Part shown: in pieces, positions 1 to 6,662 of the stretch | How the letters are laid out: every line of letters starts with the position of its first letter | Position numbering within the stretch: the stretch's first letter is position 1 | NCBI GenBank assembly: GCA_023246275.1 | Contig: JAHFIS010000006.1 | Coordinates: 1-14,296 of the forward strand | Direction: 5' to 3' | Length of the DNA: 14,296 nt | Origin: Candidatus Uhrbacteria bacterium | Lineage (GTDB): Bacteria; Patescibacteriota; Patescibacteriia; UBA9934; GWF2-40-263 | The notes under the pieces: generated by a model | What the model was told of the DNA's origin: nothing | Seen by the model: the letters and a program-made list of their open reading frames with translations, nothing else | Databases searched by the model: none | Translations under genes and position numbers: made by a program

Positions 1-320
1 GGGACGCGGTTCACGATGGCGTTGAGCACGTAGCCCTCGGTGGTCTCGGGCGTGATCTCGCCCACGTGGTGGGCATGCCCGGCGCCGTCCGAGAAGGTGA
101 AGACGTCCAGCTTCTTGTCGGGGTCGAACACCATCCCCCAGGGGACGAGCCGCTCGAGCAGCGACTGGATCGTGCCGTCCGTGTGCTCGCCCTCGAAGCT
201 CCCGCTGACGTCGATCACGATGGCGACGTCTGCCGGCGGGGGCGCGTGCACGCCGCGCTTGGTGAGATTCAGACGGAGCTTCTTCTCGCCGTCCTTGAGC
301 ATGTTCAGTTTGAGTGACAT
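1..320 (-). CDS. TerF-like von Willebrand factor A (vWA) domain protein, C-terminally truncated by window edge
   Basis: The first 106 residues are present and the rest lies outside the window. After a short basic lead (MSLKLNMLKDGEKKLRLNLT) comes a vWA fold beginning VAIVIDVSGSF. The DVSGS stretch is the MIDAS metal-binding DxSxS motif. It is followed by a segment like WGMVFDPDKKLDVFTFSDGA, typical of the vWA domains encoded in tellurite-resistance (ter) clusters. In those clusters vWA proteins are thought to act as metal-dependent scaffolds with TerD and TelA proteins; that role is family knowledge, not shown here. The ATG at 320 has a GGAAG ribosome site upstream and lies 25 nt after the stop of the TelA-like gene, so the two are probably cotranscribed. 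Another vWA stress protein is possible, but the neighbours favour the Ter type. Confidence 0.85.
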   Translation of the reverse strand, partial: MSLKLNMLKDGEKKLRLNLTKRGVHAPPPADVAIVIDVSGSFEGEHTDGTIQSLLERLVPWGMVFDPDKKLDVFTFSDGAGHAHHVGEITPETTEGYVLNAIVNRV

Positions 321-345
321 TGATACACTTCCTTTGTCTGGTTGT

Positions 346-1374
346 TTACGCGTTGAGTCCCTGTGTGATCTTCGCGGTGCTCTCGCCGAGCTCGTCCACT
401 TCCGTGGCGTTCGGCTTCCGGGCACTTTGCAGCATCGCAAGGACGTTGGCGATGCTGCTCAGCCATCCGGGCATCGCGACGAGCGTCGCGTGCTGGACGG
501 CTGCGATGAGCCTGAGCGGCTGCTCCCGTTGGAGCTGCCGTGCGGATCCGCCGGAGCGGATCTGCGCGAGCGACTGCGTGAGGCTGGCGCTGCGCTCGAT
601 GAAGCGCGCCGCGAGCCCGGACTTGGCCGGGTTCGTCGCATGGAGGTAATCGGAGATGAAGGCCGCGGCTTCCGCGAGCGCCTCCATCTCGTCGGCGACC
701 TTGTCGGTCTCGATGCCGACCGTCTCGATTTCCTCTTTCAGCAGGAGGAGCGGCTCGACGCGGTCGTTCATCCGCCTCACGAGCTGGCTGAGCTCGACGC
801 GGGCGTTCTCGAGTTCCTCCGGCGTGTCGATCGCGCCGGTCGTCCGACGCAGGAAGCCGAACATCCCGCCCGTTTCGATTCCGCACACCTTGCGCAGGTC
901 GATGAGGCCGAGGATTTCCGTCATGCGGCTCACGTGCTTGGTTGCGCTCGTGAGAGCCTCGGACCGGCAGAGGTCGAGGCCGCGTTCCGCGAGGTCCGCG
1001 TACGCCTTCTGCGTCTCGTGTCCCCACAGGACGGCCACGCGGTCGGTGGCGTCGTCCACGTTGGTCATCTCGACCAGCCGGACGACGCGCTCCTGCAGCT
1101 CGCGGCGCATCCCGGGGTTCCGGACGACGATGTCCTCGACCTTCACGGCAATCCGCACGCGCTGCGTGCCGGGCATGGCGCTCGGCTTCGCGACGACGGC
1201 TGTCTGCGGAATTTCTCGCGCAGGAGTCGACGGCCACGAGACGGCGGTCGGCTTTCGGGTCTCGACGGGCACGGGCGGTTCGGGCGCGATCTTGATGATC
1301 GTGGGCCCGGTCGCCTTTTCCTTTTCGGGCTCCGGCGGCTTGCCGGTTCCGAAGGAGATGACGGTAGGCTTCAC
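346..1374 (-). CDS. TelA-like toxic anion resistance protein (divergent paralog with Pro-rich N-terminus)
   Basis: This 342-aa soluble protein starts at GTG 1374, with GGAGG 5-9 nt upstream. Residues 1-70 are proline- and lysine-rich and probably disordered. The remainder is mostly long amphipathic helix. Near the C-terminus the stretch LRLIAAVQHATLVAMPGWL matches the TelA-family pattern in which a helix like RLIQNNDAV leads into an IPLW-type motif. TelA proteins (toxic anion resistance family) are alpha-helical cytoplasmic proteins of unknown mechanism encoded with terD and vWA genes. It is shorter and more divergent than the TelA at 2185-3399. It follows the terminator behind terD and precedes the vWA gene by 25 nt. 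The family call rests on motif resemblance and context; a generic coiled-coil protein cannot be excluded. Confidence 0.7.
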   Translation of the reverse strand: MKPTVISFGTGKPPEPEKEKATGPTIIKIAPEPPVPVETRKPTAVSWPSTPAREIPQTAVVAKPSAMPGTQRVRIAVKVEDIVVRNPGMRRELQERVVRLVEMTNVDDATDRVAVLWGHETQKAYADLAERGLDLCRSEALTSATKHVSRMTEILGLIDLRKVCGIETGGMFGFLRRTTGAIDTPEELENARVELSQLVRRMNDRVEPLLLLKEEIETVGIETDKVADEMEALAEAAAFISDYLHATNPAKSGLAARFIERSASLTQSLAQIRSGGSARQLQREQPLRLIAAVQHATLVAMPGWLSSIANVLAMLQSARKPNATEVDELGESTAKITQGLNA

Positions 1375-1432
1375 GATTGGTTCCTCCAGGTTGGTCGTTC
1401 TACCAGCTTCCGAACGAATGCTCGGACTCTGG

Positions 1433-1462
1433 AAAAAACGGGCGACGCGCGCGGGCGTCGCC
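1433..1462 (-). terminator. Intrinsic terminator downstream of terD
   Basis: On the minus strand an 8-bp perfect stem (GGCGACGC/GCGTCGCC) with a 6-nt loop is followed within 2 nt by TTTTTT. It begins 6 nt after the terD stop codon. It lies inside the ter gene series, so the downstream TelA-like and vWA genes would receive less transcription or need read-through. Confidence 0.8.
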
Positions 1463-1468
1463 AGGCGG

Positions 1469-2080
1469 CTAGCTGAAGTTCTCGAGGATCATGTTGAAGT
1501 TGCCGCTGAAGCCGACGCCGACCGCGGCGTACTCCCAGCCGTTCGCGCCGTGGATGAGCGACCCCATCTGCACGCAGTCGTACGCCGAGAACTCGTCGGA
1601 CAGCTTGTACTCGCCGAGCACGCGCCCGCCCGCGTCCTTGATGCGGATGCCGGCGTGCTTCACGTCCCCGAACGTGGCCGGGCGCGCGAGGTGGTGGATC
1701 GTGATGAAGATGGGGATCTCGTTCACGTCGGCGGCCACCTTGCTGCCGTTCACCGTGATTACCTCGTCGACGGCCTTGTCGACGCCGGTCTTGCTGTCGC
1801 CGCTGTGGTGCAGGGCGCCGTCGGGCGTCTCGAACGACCCGTCCGGGTTCCCCGGGAGCGTGCCCTCGGAGTTCGTCTTCGCGCAGTTGTAGGTCGAGAG
1901 GACCTTGTCGAAGCTGTCGACCTTCGCGCCGGTGCCGGGGTTCGTCGCGAGCAGCGCGTGGGCGTCGAGGTCGTGCGGGGAGTCCCATTCGAGCTCGACG
2001 GTGAACCGGTCGCCCTTGTTCATCGAGAGGCGGAGCTTGGGGGTGGGGTCGCCGGGCTTCTGGATCTTGAGCTGGAGCAT
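1469..2080 (-). CDS. terD: TerD-family stress protein
   Basis: This 203-aa protein begins at ATG 2080 behind a strong AGGAGGG ribosome site. It has the TerD fold signatures: LSMNKGDRFTVELEWD near residues 18-33, the DLDAHALL strand typical of DLDAS/DLDAH in the family, a GDSKTG turn before a VDEVITVN segment, the FITIHH strand, and the NGWEYAAVG region near the C-terminus. TerD proteins bind calcium through two acidic loops and are linked to tellurite, oxidative and phage stress. Here the second loop is GDSKTGVDKAVDE, poorer in acids than the usual GDNLTGEGDGDDE, so one calcium site may be weak or lost. It sits between the two TelA-type genes and is followed by a terminator. Confidence 0.92.
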   Translation of the reverse strand: MLQLKIQKPGDPTPKLRLSMNKGDRFTVELEWDSPHDLDAHALLATNPGTGAKVDSFDKVLSTYNCAKTNSEGTLPGNPDGSFETPDGALHHSGDSKTGVDKAVDEVITVNGSKVAADVNEIPIFITIHHLARPATFGDVKHAGIRIKDAGGRVLGEYKLSDEFSAYDCVQMGSLIHGANGWEYAAVGVGFSGNFNMILENFS

Positions 2081-2184
2081 TTCTGCCCTCCTGATTGAGC
2101 GTGCGCGTTGATGGTGGAGCGGCTCCGGGGATCACGCACGATCCGCCGGGCCGCACGTTGAAGCTGTCTTCCGAGCCGTCCCCG

Positions 2185-3399
2185 CTACGAGAGCTTGGAC
2201 ATGTCGTCGCGCGCCTTCTGGAAGACGGCGCGGGCCGCGGCGAACTTGGCGGCGTTGTCCTCGCGCGCCTTGGCCACGATGGTCTCGACCTCCTTGGCGT
2301 CGGCGATGATCTTCTCGATCTGATGCGCCTGCGCCAGGCGGTTGTCGCCGGGCGCGTTCGCGGCCGCGGTCGCCACCTCCTTCACCAGCTGGCCGCGGAC
2401 GGCGTTGAGCTGCCGGTCGAGCGTGGCCTGGCGCTCGCCCATGGCCTGGACGCTCTTGACCATCAGCGTGCCGTGGAGCGCGAGGAGCGTCATCTTGATG
2501 CTTGCGAACCTGGCGTTCGCCGTGGTGACGGTCTCCTGGAGCGTGCTCACGCCGGCCTGCTCGATCTGCTGGATGACCAGCTGGTCGGCGGGCAGGCGCG
2601 TGTAGGTGCCCTCGAGCGCCAGCGAGCGGCTCTCGAGCATCTGCAGCTTGGCCTCGAGCTCCTGGAGCCGCGTGCTCCTGAGCGAGTCGGGATTCGCCTC
2701 CACGAGCGCGCGTTGCTCGGCCACGTAGGCGCGCGACTGTTCCAAAAACGCGTGCGCCGTTGCGGCGGCGACCGCGAAGCTCTCGCGGTGCTTGCCGTAG
2801 GAGGTCTTCAGGTCCTCGAGCACGCGCAGCTCCGCGAGGAGCTTGGCGCACTCGGTCCCGAGCTCGCGCTCGAGCTTGCCCATCTCGTCCTTCAGCGTCC
2901 GCGTCTTCCCGTCCATGAGGCCGGTCAGCGTCTGGTACGCCGCGGTGATGAGGTCGTCCTTGCTCTTGCCGGACAGCATGCCGAGGAGTCGGGCGACGAG
3001 GCCGGGCTTGTCGACCGCCTGGACCTGCACGAGCACGGCCGGCAGGTCGGCGTCGGCCACGCCCTTCTGCAGCTTGTCGAACAGCTTGAACAGCGACGCC
3101 GCCGTCTTGCTGTCGAGCCGCGCCAGGAACCCGTCGAGGGTCTGGTGCAGCCCCTGCTCGGCGTTCGCGCCGATGAGGACGATCTGCGCCGAGGACATCG
3201 CGGCGAAGTCGAGCCCCTTCAGGGCCTGTTCGCACGCGCGCCCCTGCTCGGCGCTCAGGACGACGACGCCGGTGTCGATCGTCGCGATCTCGCCCACGGC
3301 GCGCGTCGCAAGCGCGGTCTGCTGGGGAAGCGTGGCGGCGAGCGGGTCGCCCATGGCGGTGTTTGCCGTTGCCGTCCCGGACGGAAGAGACTCTTTCAT
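2185..3399 (-). CDS. telA: TelA-family toxic anion resistance protein
   Basis: This 404-aa, mainly helical cytoplasmic protein starts at ATG 3399, with a GGAG ribosome site 7 nt upstream. The reading frame stays open upstream to 3978, but that part is antisense-like arginine-rich translation inside terC and is not coding. Supporting TelA-family features are the length (close to 400 aa), a central coiled-coil region with ALVEANPDSLRSTRLQELEAKL, the LPADQLVIQQIEQAGVSTLQ stretch and a helical C-terminus with repeated A/K/E content. TelA is encoded with terD and vWA genes in tellurite-resistance clusters; its biochemical activity is not established. It lies between the terC terminator and terD. 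The 104-nt gap after it holds no convincing terminator, so cotranscription with terD is likely. Confidence 0.88.
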   Translation of the reverse strand: MKESLPSGTATANTAMGDPLAATLPQQTALATRAVGEIATIDTGVVVLSAEQGRACEQALKGLDFAAMSSAQIVLIGANAEQGLHQTLDGFLARLDSKTAASLFKLFDKLQKGVADADLPAVLVQVQAVDKPGLVARLLGMLSGKSKDDLITAAYQTLTGLMDGKTRTLKDEMGKLERELGTECAKLLAELRVLEDLKTSYGKHRESFAVAAATAHAFLEQSRAYVAEQRALVEANPDSLRSTRLQELEAKLQMLESRSLALEGTYTRLPADQLVIQQIEQAGVSTLQETVTTANARFASIKMTLLALHGTLMVKSVQAMGERQATLDRQLNAVRGQLVKEVATAAANAPGDNRLAQAHQIEKIIADAKEVETIVAKAREDNAAKFAAARAVFQKARDDMSKLS

Positions 3400-3467
3400 C
3401 TTTCTGCTCCTTCTTCGTGAACTTTCTACCAGGCACCGACGCGCACATCGCAGGTCGGTCGCTGGAG

Positions 3468-3490
3468 AAAAAGGGCAACGCGGGGTTGCC
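3468..3490 (-). terminator. Intrinsic terminator or attenuator between terC and telA
   Basis: On the minus strand a 6-bp stem (GGCAAC/GTTGCC) with a 5-nt loop is followed by C and then TTTTT. It starts 14 nt after the terC stop codon. A second small hairpin (3435-3440 with 3454-3459, ACCGAC/GTCGGT) lies between this terminator and telA. Partial termination here would make terC more abundant than telA and terD. Confidence 0.7.
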
Positions 3491-3503
3491 AGTGCGCGGC
3501 TGC

Positions 3504-4412
3504 CTACTCCGCCGTTCCGTCGTCCGCGGGCGCGGAAAGGTCCGCCGTCCGGTTGTAGTCCTCCATCAGCTTGCGCGCGATCTGGAAGATCCGGATGAAC
3601 GGCTTGGCGAGCGTCAGCACGTACGCCTTCAGCGGGTCGAAGATGAGCGCGCCCGCGATCCAGTTGATCGCGTGGACGACCGGCTTGCCCGCGACGACCA
3701 CGGGGGTGAAGGCCGCCTTGCCGAGCTTGGTCTCGCTGTAGGCGATCGTCGCCGCGAGGATGGCGAAGATGCCGATGAACTTCTGGATCGCGGTGATCTC
3801 GTAGACGATTCCCTTCGTCTCGAGCCCGAGCTCCGTGCACAGGATGACGCCGACGAACCCGATGAGCAGGAACGCCGTCTTCTCGAGGATCGGGAGCCGC
3901 TTCATGAGGATGATGCAGTACCCCGCCACGAAGCGCATCGCGAGGATGCCGGCGAAGACGCCGACGCAGATGACCCACATGCGCTTGTCGAGCGCCACGG
4001 CCGCCACCACGTTGTCGAGCGACAGGGTGAGGTCCATCACCTCGATGGCGACGATGGTCATGAGGAACCCGCGCTTGGCGTGCGGCTTGCCCTCGGCGTC
4101 GGCCTCGTCGTCATGCTCCTCGCCCACGAGCCCGGAGGCCATCAGGTAGAGGAGGTAGACGGCGCCGACCGCCTTCAGCCACATGTTGGTGGCGATCCAG
4201 CCCGCGAGAAGCAGGCAGACGCCGCGCAGGACGTACGCGCCGATGATGCCCCAGCGCAGCGCGGGCTTCTGCTGGTGCTCGGGGAGGTTCGAGGCCATGG
4301 CCGCGATTCCCATCGCGTTGTCGACCGAGAGCAGGCCCTCGATCATGACGAGCGAGACGATGACGGGCCAGGCCGTCCCGAGCTCAGCAAGGGTTGGCAG
4401 GGAAGGGAACAA
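3504..4412 (-). CDS. terC: TerC-family integral membrane protein
   Basis: This polytopic membrane protein of about 302 aa has the two hallmark TerC motifs: EGLLSVDNAM in the first helix and DLTLSLDNVVAAVA in the central one. Their acidic residues inside the membrane are thought to bind metal, and family members have been linked to manganese or other metal export. A histidine- and acid-rich loop (EEHDDEADAEGKPHAKR) separates the halves. I chose the TTG start at 4412 because GGAGG lies 4 nt upstream, the same GGAGGCATC arrangement that precedes the gene ending at 10042. An in-frame TTG at 4451 has no ribosome site and lies almost on the predicted transcription start. The gene is promoter-proximal in the ter series and divergent from the HAD-PRTase gene. 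Confidence 0.93.
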   Translation of the reverse strand: MFPSLPTLAELGTAWPVIVSLVMIEGLLSVDNAMGIAAMASNLPEHQQKPALRWGIIGAYVLRGVCLLLAGWIATNMWLKAVGAVYLLYLMASGLVGEEHDDEADAEGKPHAKRGFLMTIVAIEVMDLTLSLDNVVAAVALDKRMWVICVGVFAGILAMRFVAGYCIILMKRLPILEKTAFLLIGFVGVILCTELGLETKGIVYEITAIQKFIGIFAILAATIAYSETKLGKAAFTPVVVAGKPVVHAINWIAGALIFDPLKAYVLTLAKPFIRIFQIARKLMEDYNRTADLSAPADDGTAE

Positions 4413-4469
4413 GATGCCTCCGGTTTTCAGCTGGTTTTTCCGAGGGATCAAAACGAATCTCGGTCGGAT

Positions 4470-4500
4470 ATGTCACCACAAACTTGCAAATTTGTCAATG
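4470..4500 (-). promoter_or_regulatory. Promoter of the terC-led series, with operator-like core
   Basis: On the minus strand a perfect TTGACA (4498-4493) is followed after 17 nt by TGACAT (4475-4470), a weak -10. The spacer carries GCAAGTTTGTGGT (4487-4475), nearly identical to the sequence at the same position in the divergent promoter. A weak -10 with a strong -35 suits activator control. The predicted start near 4463 leaves a leader of about 50 nt before TTG 4412. Confidence 0.6.
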
Positions 4501-4513
4501 GTTTCACCTCATG

Positions 4514-4544
4514 CATTGACGTTTCGGCAATTTTGCGGTACAAG
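4514..4544 (+). promoter_or_regulatory. Promoter of the HAD-PRTase gene, mirror image of the terC promoter
   Basis: TTGACG (4516-4521), a 17-nt spacer and TACAAG (4539-4544) form a sigma70-type promoter with an imperfect -10. The 31-nt segment matches the minus-strand segment at 4500-4470 at 19 positions, including CATTGAC over the -35 and 11 of 13 bases of a GCAA-TTTG-GGT core (4527-4539). The start would be near 4551, giving a leader of about 48 nt before ATG 4599. Confidence 0.6.
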
Positions 4545-4598
4545 GGTGCCGGTTCGTCATCGTGGCGGACCAAAATGGCTTCTCAAGGAGATCTTTCC

Positions 4599-6251
4599 AT
4601 GTCGCACATCAGGGCCGTGAGCTTCGACCTGTGGTTTACGCTCATCACTGCCAACCCCGCCTCGCACAAAGCCCGGACGGAACTGCTTGCCAACGCGTTC
4701 GCGGTCGATCCGACCGATGCGTTCGGTCAGGTGCTCCGTATCGTGAGCAGGGAATTCGACCTGCGTTCGGAAGAGACGGGACGGGACTTTGGCTGCGCCG
4801 ACCGCATCAAGGAAATCGCGCGTCGCGTCCGGCACCCGGAACTTTCGGACGCGGCGGTGGGCGAGCTCGTGGCGGCGTGCCAGTCGGCCATCCGGGCCAA
4901 CCGCCCGAGCCTGCTCGATCCCGACGCCGTCGGCGTCCTGACGCTTCTTCGCCAGAAGGGCATCAAGCTCGCGCTCATCAGCAACACCGGCTATCCGGAG
5001 GGGCCCGTCATGCGGGAGATCGTCGAGTGGCTTGGCATCGCCAAGCACTTCGACGCGATGGTCTTCTCCGGCGAGGTCGGCTGCGCGAAGCCGTCGCCCG
5101 CCATCTACCAGCTGGTGTGCGACGCGCTCGGAGTCGAGCCGCACGAGCTGCTTCATGTCGGCGATTCCCGCGCGGCGGACTATGACGGGGCGACCAACTT
5201 CGGCGCCCACGCGCTCCTGTTCAATCCGTCGGATGAGAGCGTCGACCATGAGCGGATCCGGACGCTGCGCGAGGTGGTTCCGTACGTGCTGACGGCGGAA
5301 CCCGTCAAGCGGTTCCCGCTCTACGAGCTGACGGAAGAGAACGGCGCCGTCGTCGACCGCCACGGCCGCGCGTTCTGCGGCGACACGTACAGCCGGTTCA
5401 AGTACGGAGACATCGAGGCGCTCAAGGCCTACGGGTACAAGCTCGCGGACCTCTTCATGTGGCGCTTCGGCGCGCGCGTGCTGAGGGAGCCCGACAGCTT
5501 CGTCATCGCGCCGTTCGCCTACATGCACGTTCCGACGGCGGCCGGCAACATGATGGAATGGTTCTACGAGCGCCTCGGCGAGCACATGCGCAAGCACGGG
5601 CTGCCGTGCATCGAGCGCATCTCCGTCTACAAGAAGGTGTCGAGCCACGCGAACGACCACCTGTACGCGAAGGTTTCCCTGGAGGAGCGAAAGCGCATCC
5701 TCGCCCAGACCAAGCTCTCGGTCGACAAGGCGCGGCTCGCGGGCAAGACGGTCGTTCTCATCGACGACGTCTACGTCACCGGCAGCTCCGAAACGGTGAT
5801 GTTCCAGGCCGTTTCCGGCTCGGGCGCGCGCGACATCGCCTTTCTCTACGTCGCGCGCATGGACTCGGCGGTCGCGCTCCGGGACCCGAAGGTGGAGGAC
5901 CGCATCAACCACCGCTGGGTAAAGACCCTCGACGACCTCGCGGCGATACTCACGCCCGGCAAGTACCGCATCAACCTGCGCAACTGCAAGTTCATCCTCG
6001 ACGCGCCGATCGACGACGTGAGGCGGTTCCTGGGAGGGCTCGATACGACGGTCCTCTCCGATCTTCACGAGACGATCCTCGCGAACAGCTACTACCTGGA
6101 ACGCCGGTTCGCGGAAACGTGTGCCGCCATCGAGGCGGAGCTCGTCATCCGGGGCAGCGCTCCCGAAGGAACGGTACGGCTCGGCGGCGGTTCGCCCAGC
6201 GAATTCGCCATCCCCGACGGTCGCCACCCGAGCGCGATCGATCACGGCTGA
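4599..6251 (+). CDS. HAD hydrolase fused to phosphoribosyltransferase (Ter-associated)
   Basis: This 550-aa two-domain protein is the only plus-strand gene. Residues 1-225 form a HAD domain: motif I FDLWFTL (nucleophile Asp10), motif II LISNTG (Ser128), motif III Lys164 in GCAKPSP, and motif IV VGDSRAADYDGA (188-197). The usual acid/base Asp two residues after the nucleophile is Trp12. Residues about 250-530 hold a type I phosphoribosyltransferase-like domain with the PRPP loop VVLIDDVYVTGSS (385-397). HAD and PRTase genes are known partners of ter genes, in a proposed pathway for a nucleoside-like metabolite. The substrate here is unknown. ATG 4599 follows AAGGAG by 8 nt; the frame is open further upstream but overlaps terC. 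An intrinsic terminator follows 23 nt after the stop. Confidence 0.88.
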   Translation: MSHIRAVSFDLWFTLITANPASHKARTELLANAFAVDPTDAFGQVLRIVSREFDLRSEETGRDFGCADRIKEIARRVRHPELSDAAVGELVAACQSAIRANRPSLLDPDAVGVLTLLRQKGIKLALISNTGYPEGPVMREIVEWLGIAKHFDAMVFSGEVGCAKPSPAIYQLVCDALGVEPHELLHVGDSRAADYDGATNFGAHALLFNPSDESVDHERIRTLREVVPYVLTAEPVKRFPLYELTEENGAVVDRHGRAFCGDTYSRFKYGDIEALKAYGYKLADLFMWRFGARVLREPDSFVIAPFAYMHVPTAAGNMMEWFYERLGEHMRKHGLPCIERISVYKKVSSHANDHLYAKVSLEERKRILAQTKLSVDKARLAGKTVVLIDDVYVTGSSETVMFQAVSGSGARDIAFLYVARMDSAVALRDPKVEDRINHRWVKTLDDLAAILTPGKYRINLRNCKFILDAPIDDVRRFLGGLDTTVLSDLHETILANSYYLERRFAETCAAIEAELVIRGSAPEGTVRLGGGSPSEFAIPDGRHPSAIDHG

Positions 6252-6274
6252 CGGCCGTATCTCAGCACACAGCT

Positions 6275-6303
6275 GCCGGTCCATCCGAATGGTCCGGCTT
6301 TTT
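6275..6303 (+). terminator. Intrinsic terminator of the HAD-PRTase gene
   Basis: GCCGGTCCAT (6275-6284) pairs with ATGGTCCGGC (6289-6298) with one T-T mismatch and a 4-nt loop, and is followed by TTTTT. Confidence 0.88.
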
Positions 6304-6357
6304 CTTTGGAACCGCGGACCGCTTGCGCACGCGCTTGGAACCCGTTCACGGGCAAGC

Positions 6358-6383
6358 AAAAAGACCACCGACATCCGGTGATC
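6358..6383 (-). terminator. Intrinsic terminator of tRNA-Asn
   Basis: On the minus strand GATCACCG pairs with CGGTGGTC (one G-U pair) around a 5-nt loop, followed directly by TTTTT. It lies 6 nt beyond the tRNA 3' end. Confidence 0.8.
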
Positions 6384-6389
6384 CTTCTG

Positions 6390-6464
6390 TGGCTCCGGGG
6401 GCAGGATTCGAACCTGCGATATCCGCGTTAACAGCGCGGCGTTGTGCCCCTCAACTACCCCGGA
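6390..6464 (-). tRNA. tRNA-Asn (anticodon GUU), CCA encoded
   Basis: The minus strand folds as a full cloverleaf. The acceptor TCCGGGG pairs with CCCCGGA, the discriminator is G, and CCA is encoded. The anticodon stem CCGCG/CGCGG encloses the loop CTGTTAA with anticodon GTT. The T arm is GCAGG-TTCGAAT-CCTGC. No clear promoter is visible just upstream; it may depend on the promoter at 6615-6643. Confidence 0.97.
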
Positions 6465-6486
6465 ATGTGGCAATGGCCCTGCGACG

Positions 6487-6509
6487 AAAAAGACCGGCGT
6501 GCGCCGGCC
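6487..6509 (-). terminator. Intrinsic terminator after nirK and the candidate small RNA
   Basis: On the minus strand the CCGGCG/CGCCGG stem, extended to 8 bp by flanking G-C and G-U pairs, is followed by TTTTT. The plus strand has a weaker T-rich tail (TTTGTTTG). Confidence 0.75.
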
Positions 6510-6608
6510 TTTGTTTGCTCGTCAGTGTCGATGACGCTTCTTACGCAAACAATGCCAGCGATGGCTGGGTATTGCAATTATTGTTTGCGCGGCGAGACAA
6601 CGTCATAC
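6487..6608 (-). ncRNA. Candidate structured small RNA, about 120 nt
   Basis: The gap between nirK and tRNA-Asn has its own promoter-like sequence, a rod-shaped inverted repeat and a terminator. The rod has an outer 6-bp stem (ATGACG 6531-6536 with CGTCAT 6601-6606), an internal loop, a perfect 10-bp stem (6544-6553 with 6580-6589) and an inner 5-bp hairpin (6555-6559 with 6564-6568). No ORF fits the interval. It resembles no RNA family I can name. It could instead be the structured 3' region of the nirK transcript or the leader of tRNA-Asn. Confidence 0.4.
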
Positions 6609-6614
6609 AAGACA

Positions 6615-6643
6615 AGCGTAGAAGGTTCTGACCGTGCCGTCAA
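6615..6643 (-). promoter_or_regulatory. Possible promoter of the candidate small RNA
   Basis: On the minus strand TTGACG (6643-6638), a 17-nt spacer and TACGCT (6620-6615) give a good -35 and a poor -10. The predicted start is near 6608, just before the outer stem of the rod-like inverted repeat. Confidence 0.4.
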
Positions 6644-6662
6644 ATTTTTCTGGGGATATGTT

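Noticed and set aside
40..3420. Several long plus-strand open frames antisense to the ter genes
   Set aside because: They are Arg-, Ser- and Gly-rich translations with no domain, arising because the minus-strand genes have GC-rich third positions. The minus-strand frames carry the recognisable TelA, TerD and TerC motifs and ribosome sites.
3400..3978. Upstream extension of TelA into terC
   Set aside because: The added 193 residues are Arg/His-rich shadow of terC; the ATG at 3399 has a proper ribosome site.
3363..4598. Upstream extension of the HAD-PRTase frame
   Set aside because: It would lie antisense to terC and cover the promoter; the HAD motif I starts 9 residues after ATG 4599, as usual for the family.
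6544..6589. 10-bp inverted repeat as ends of a miniature mobile element
   Set aside because: There is no target duplication, the span is only 46 bp, and the repeat nests inside a further complementary pair, which fits an RNA fold better.
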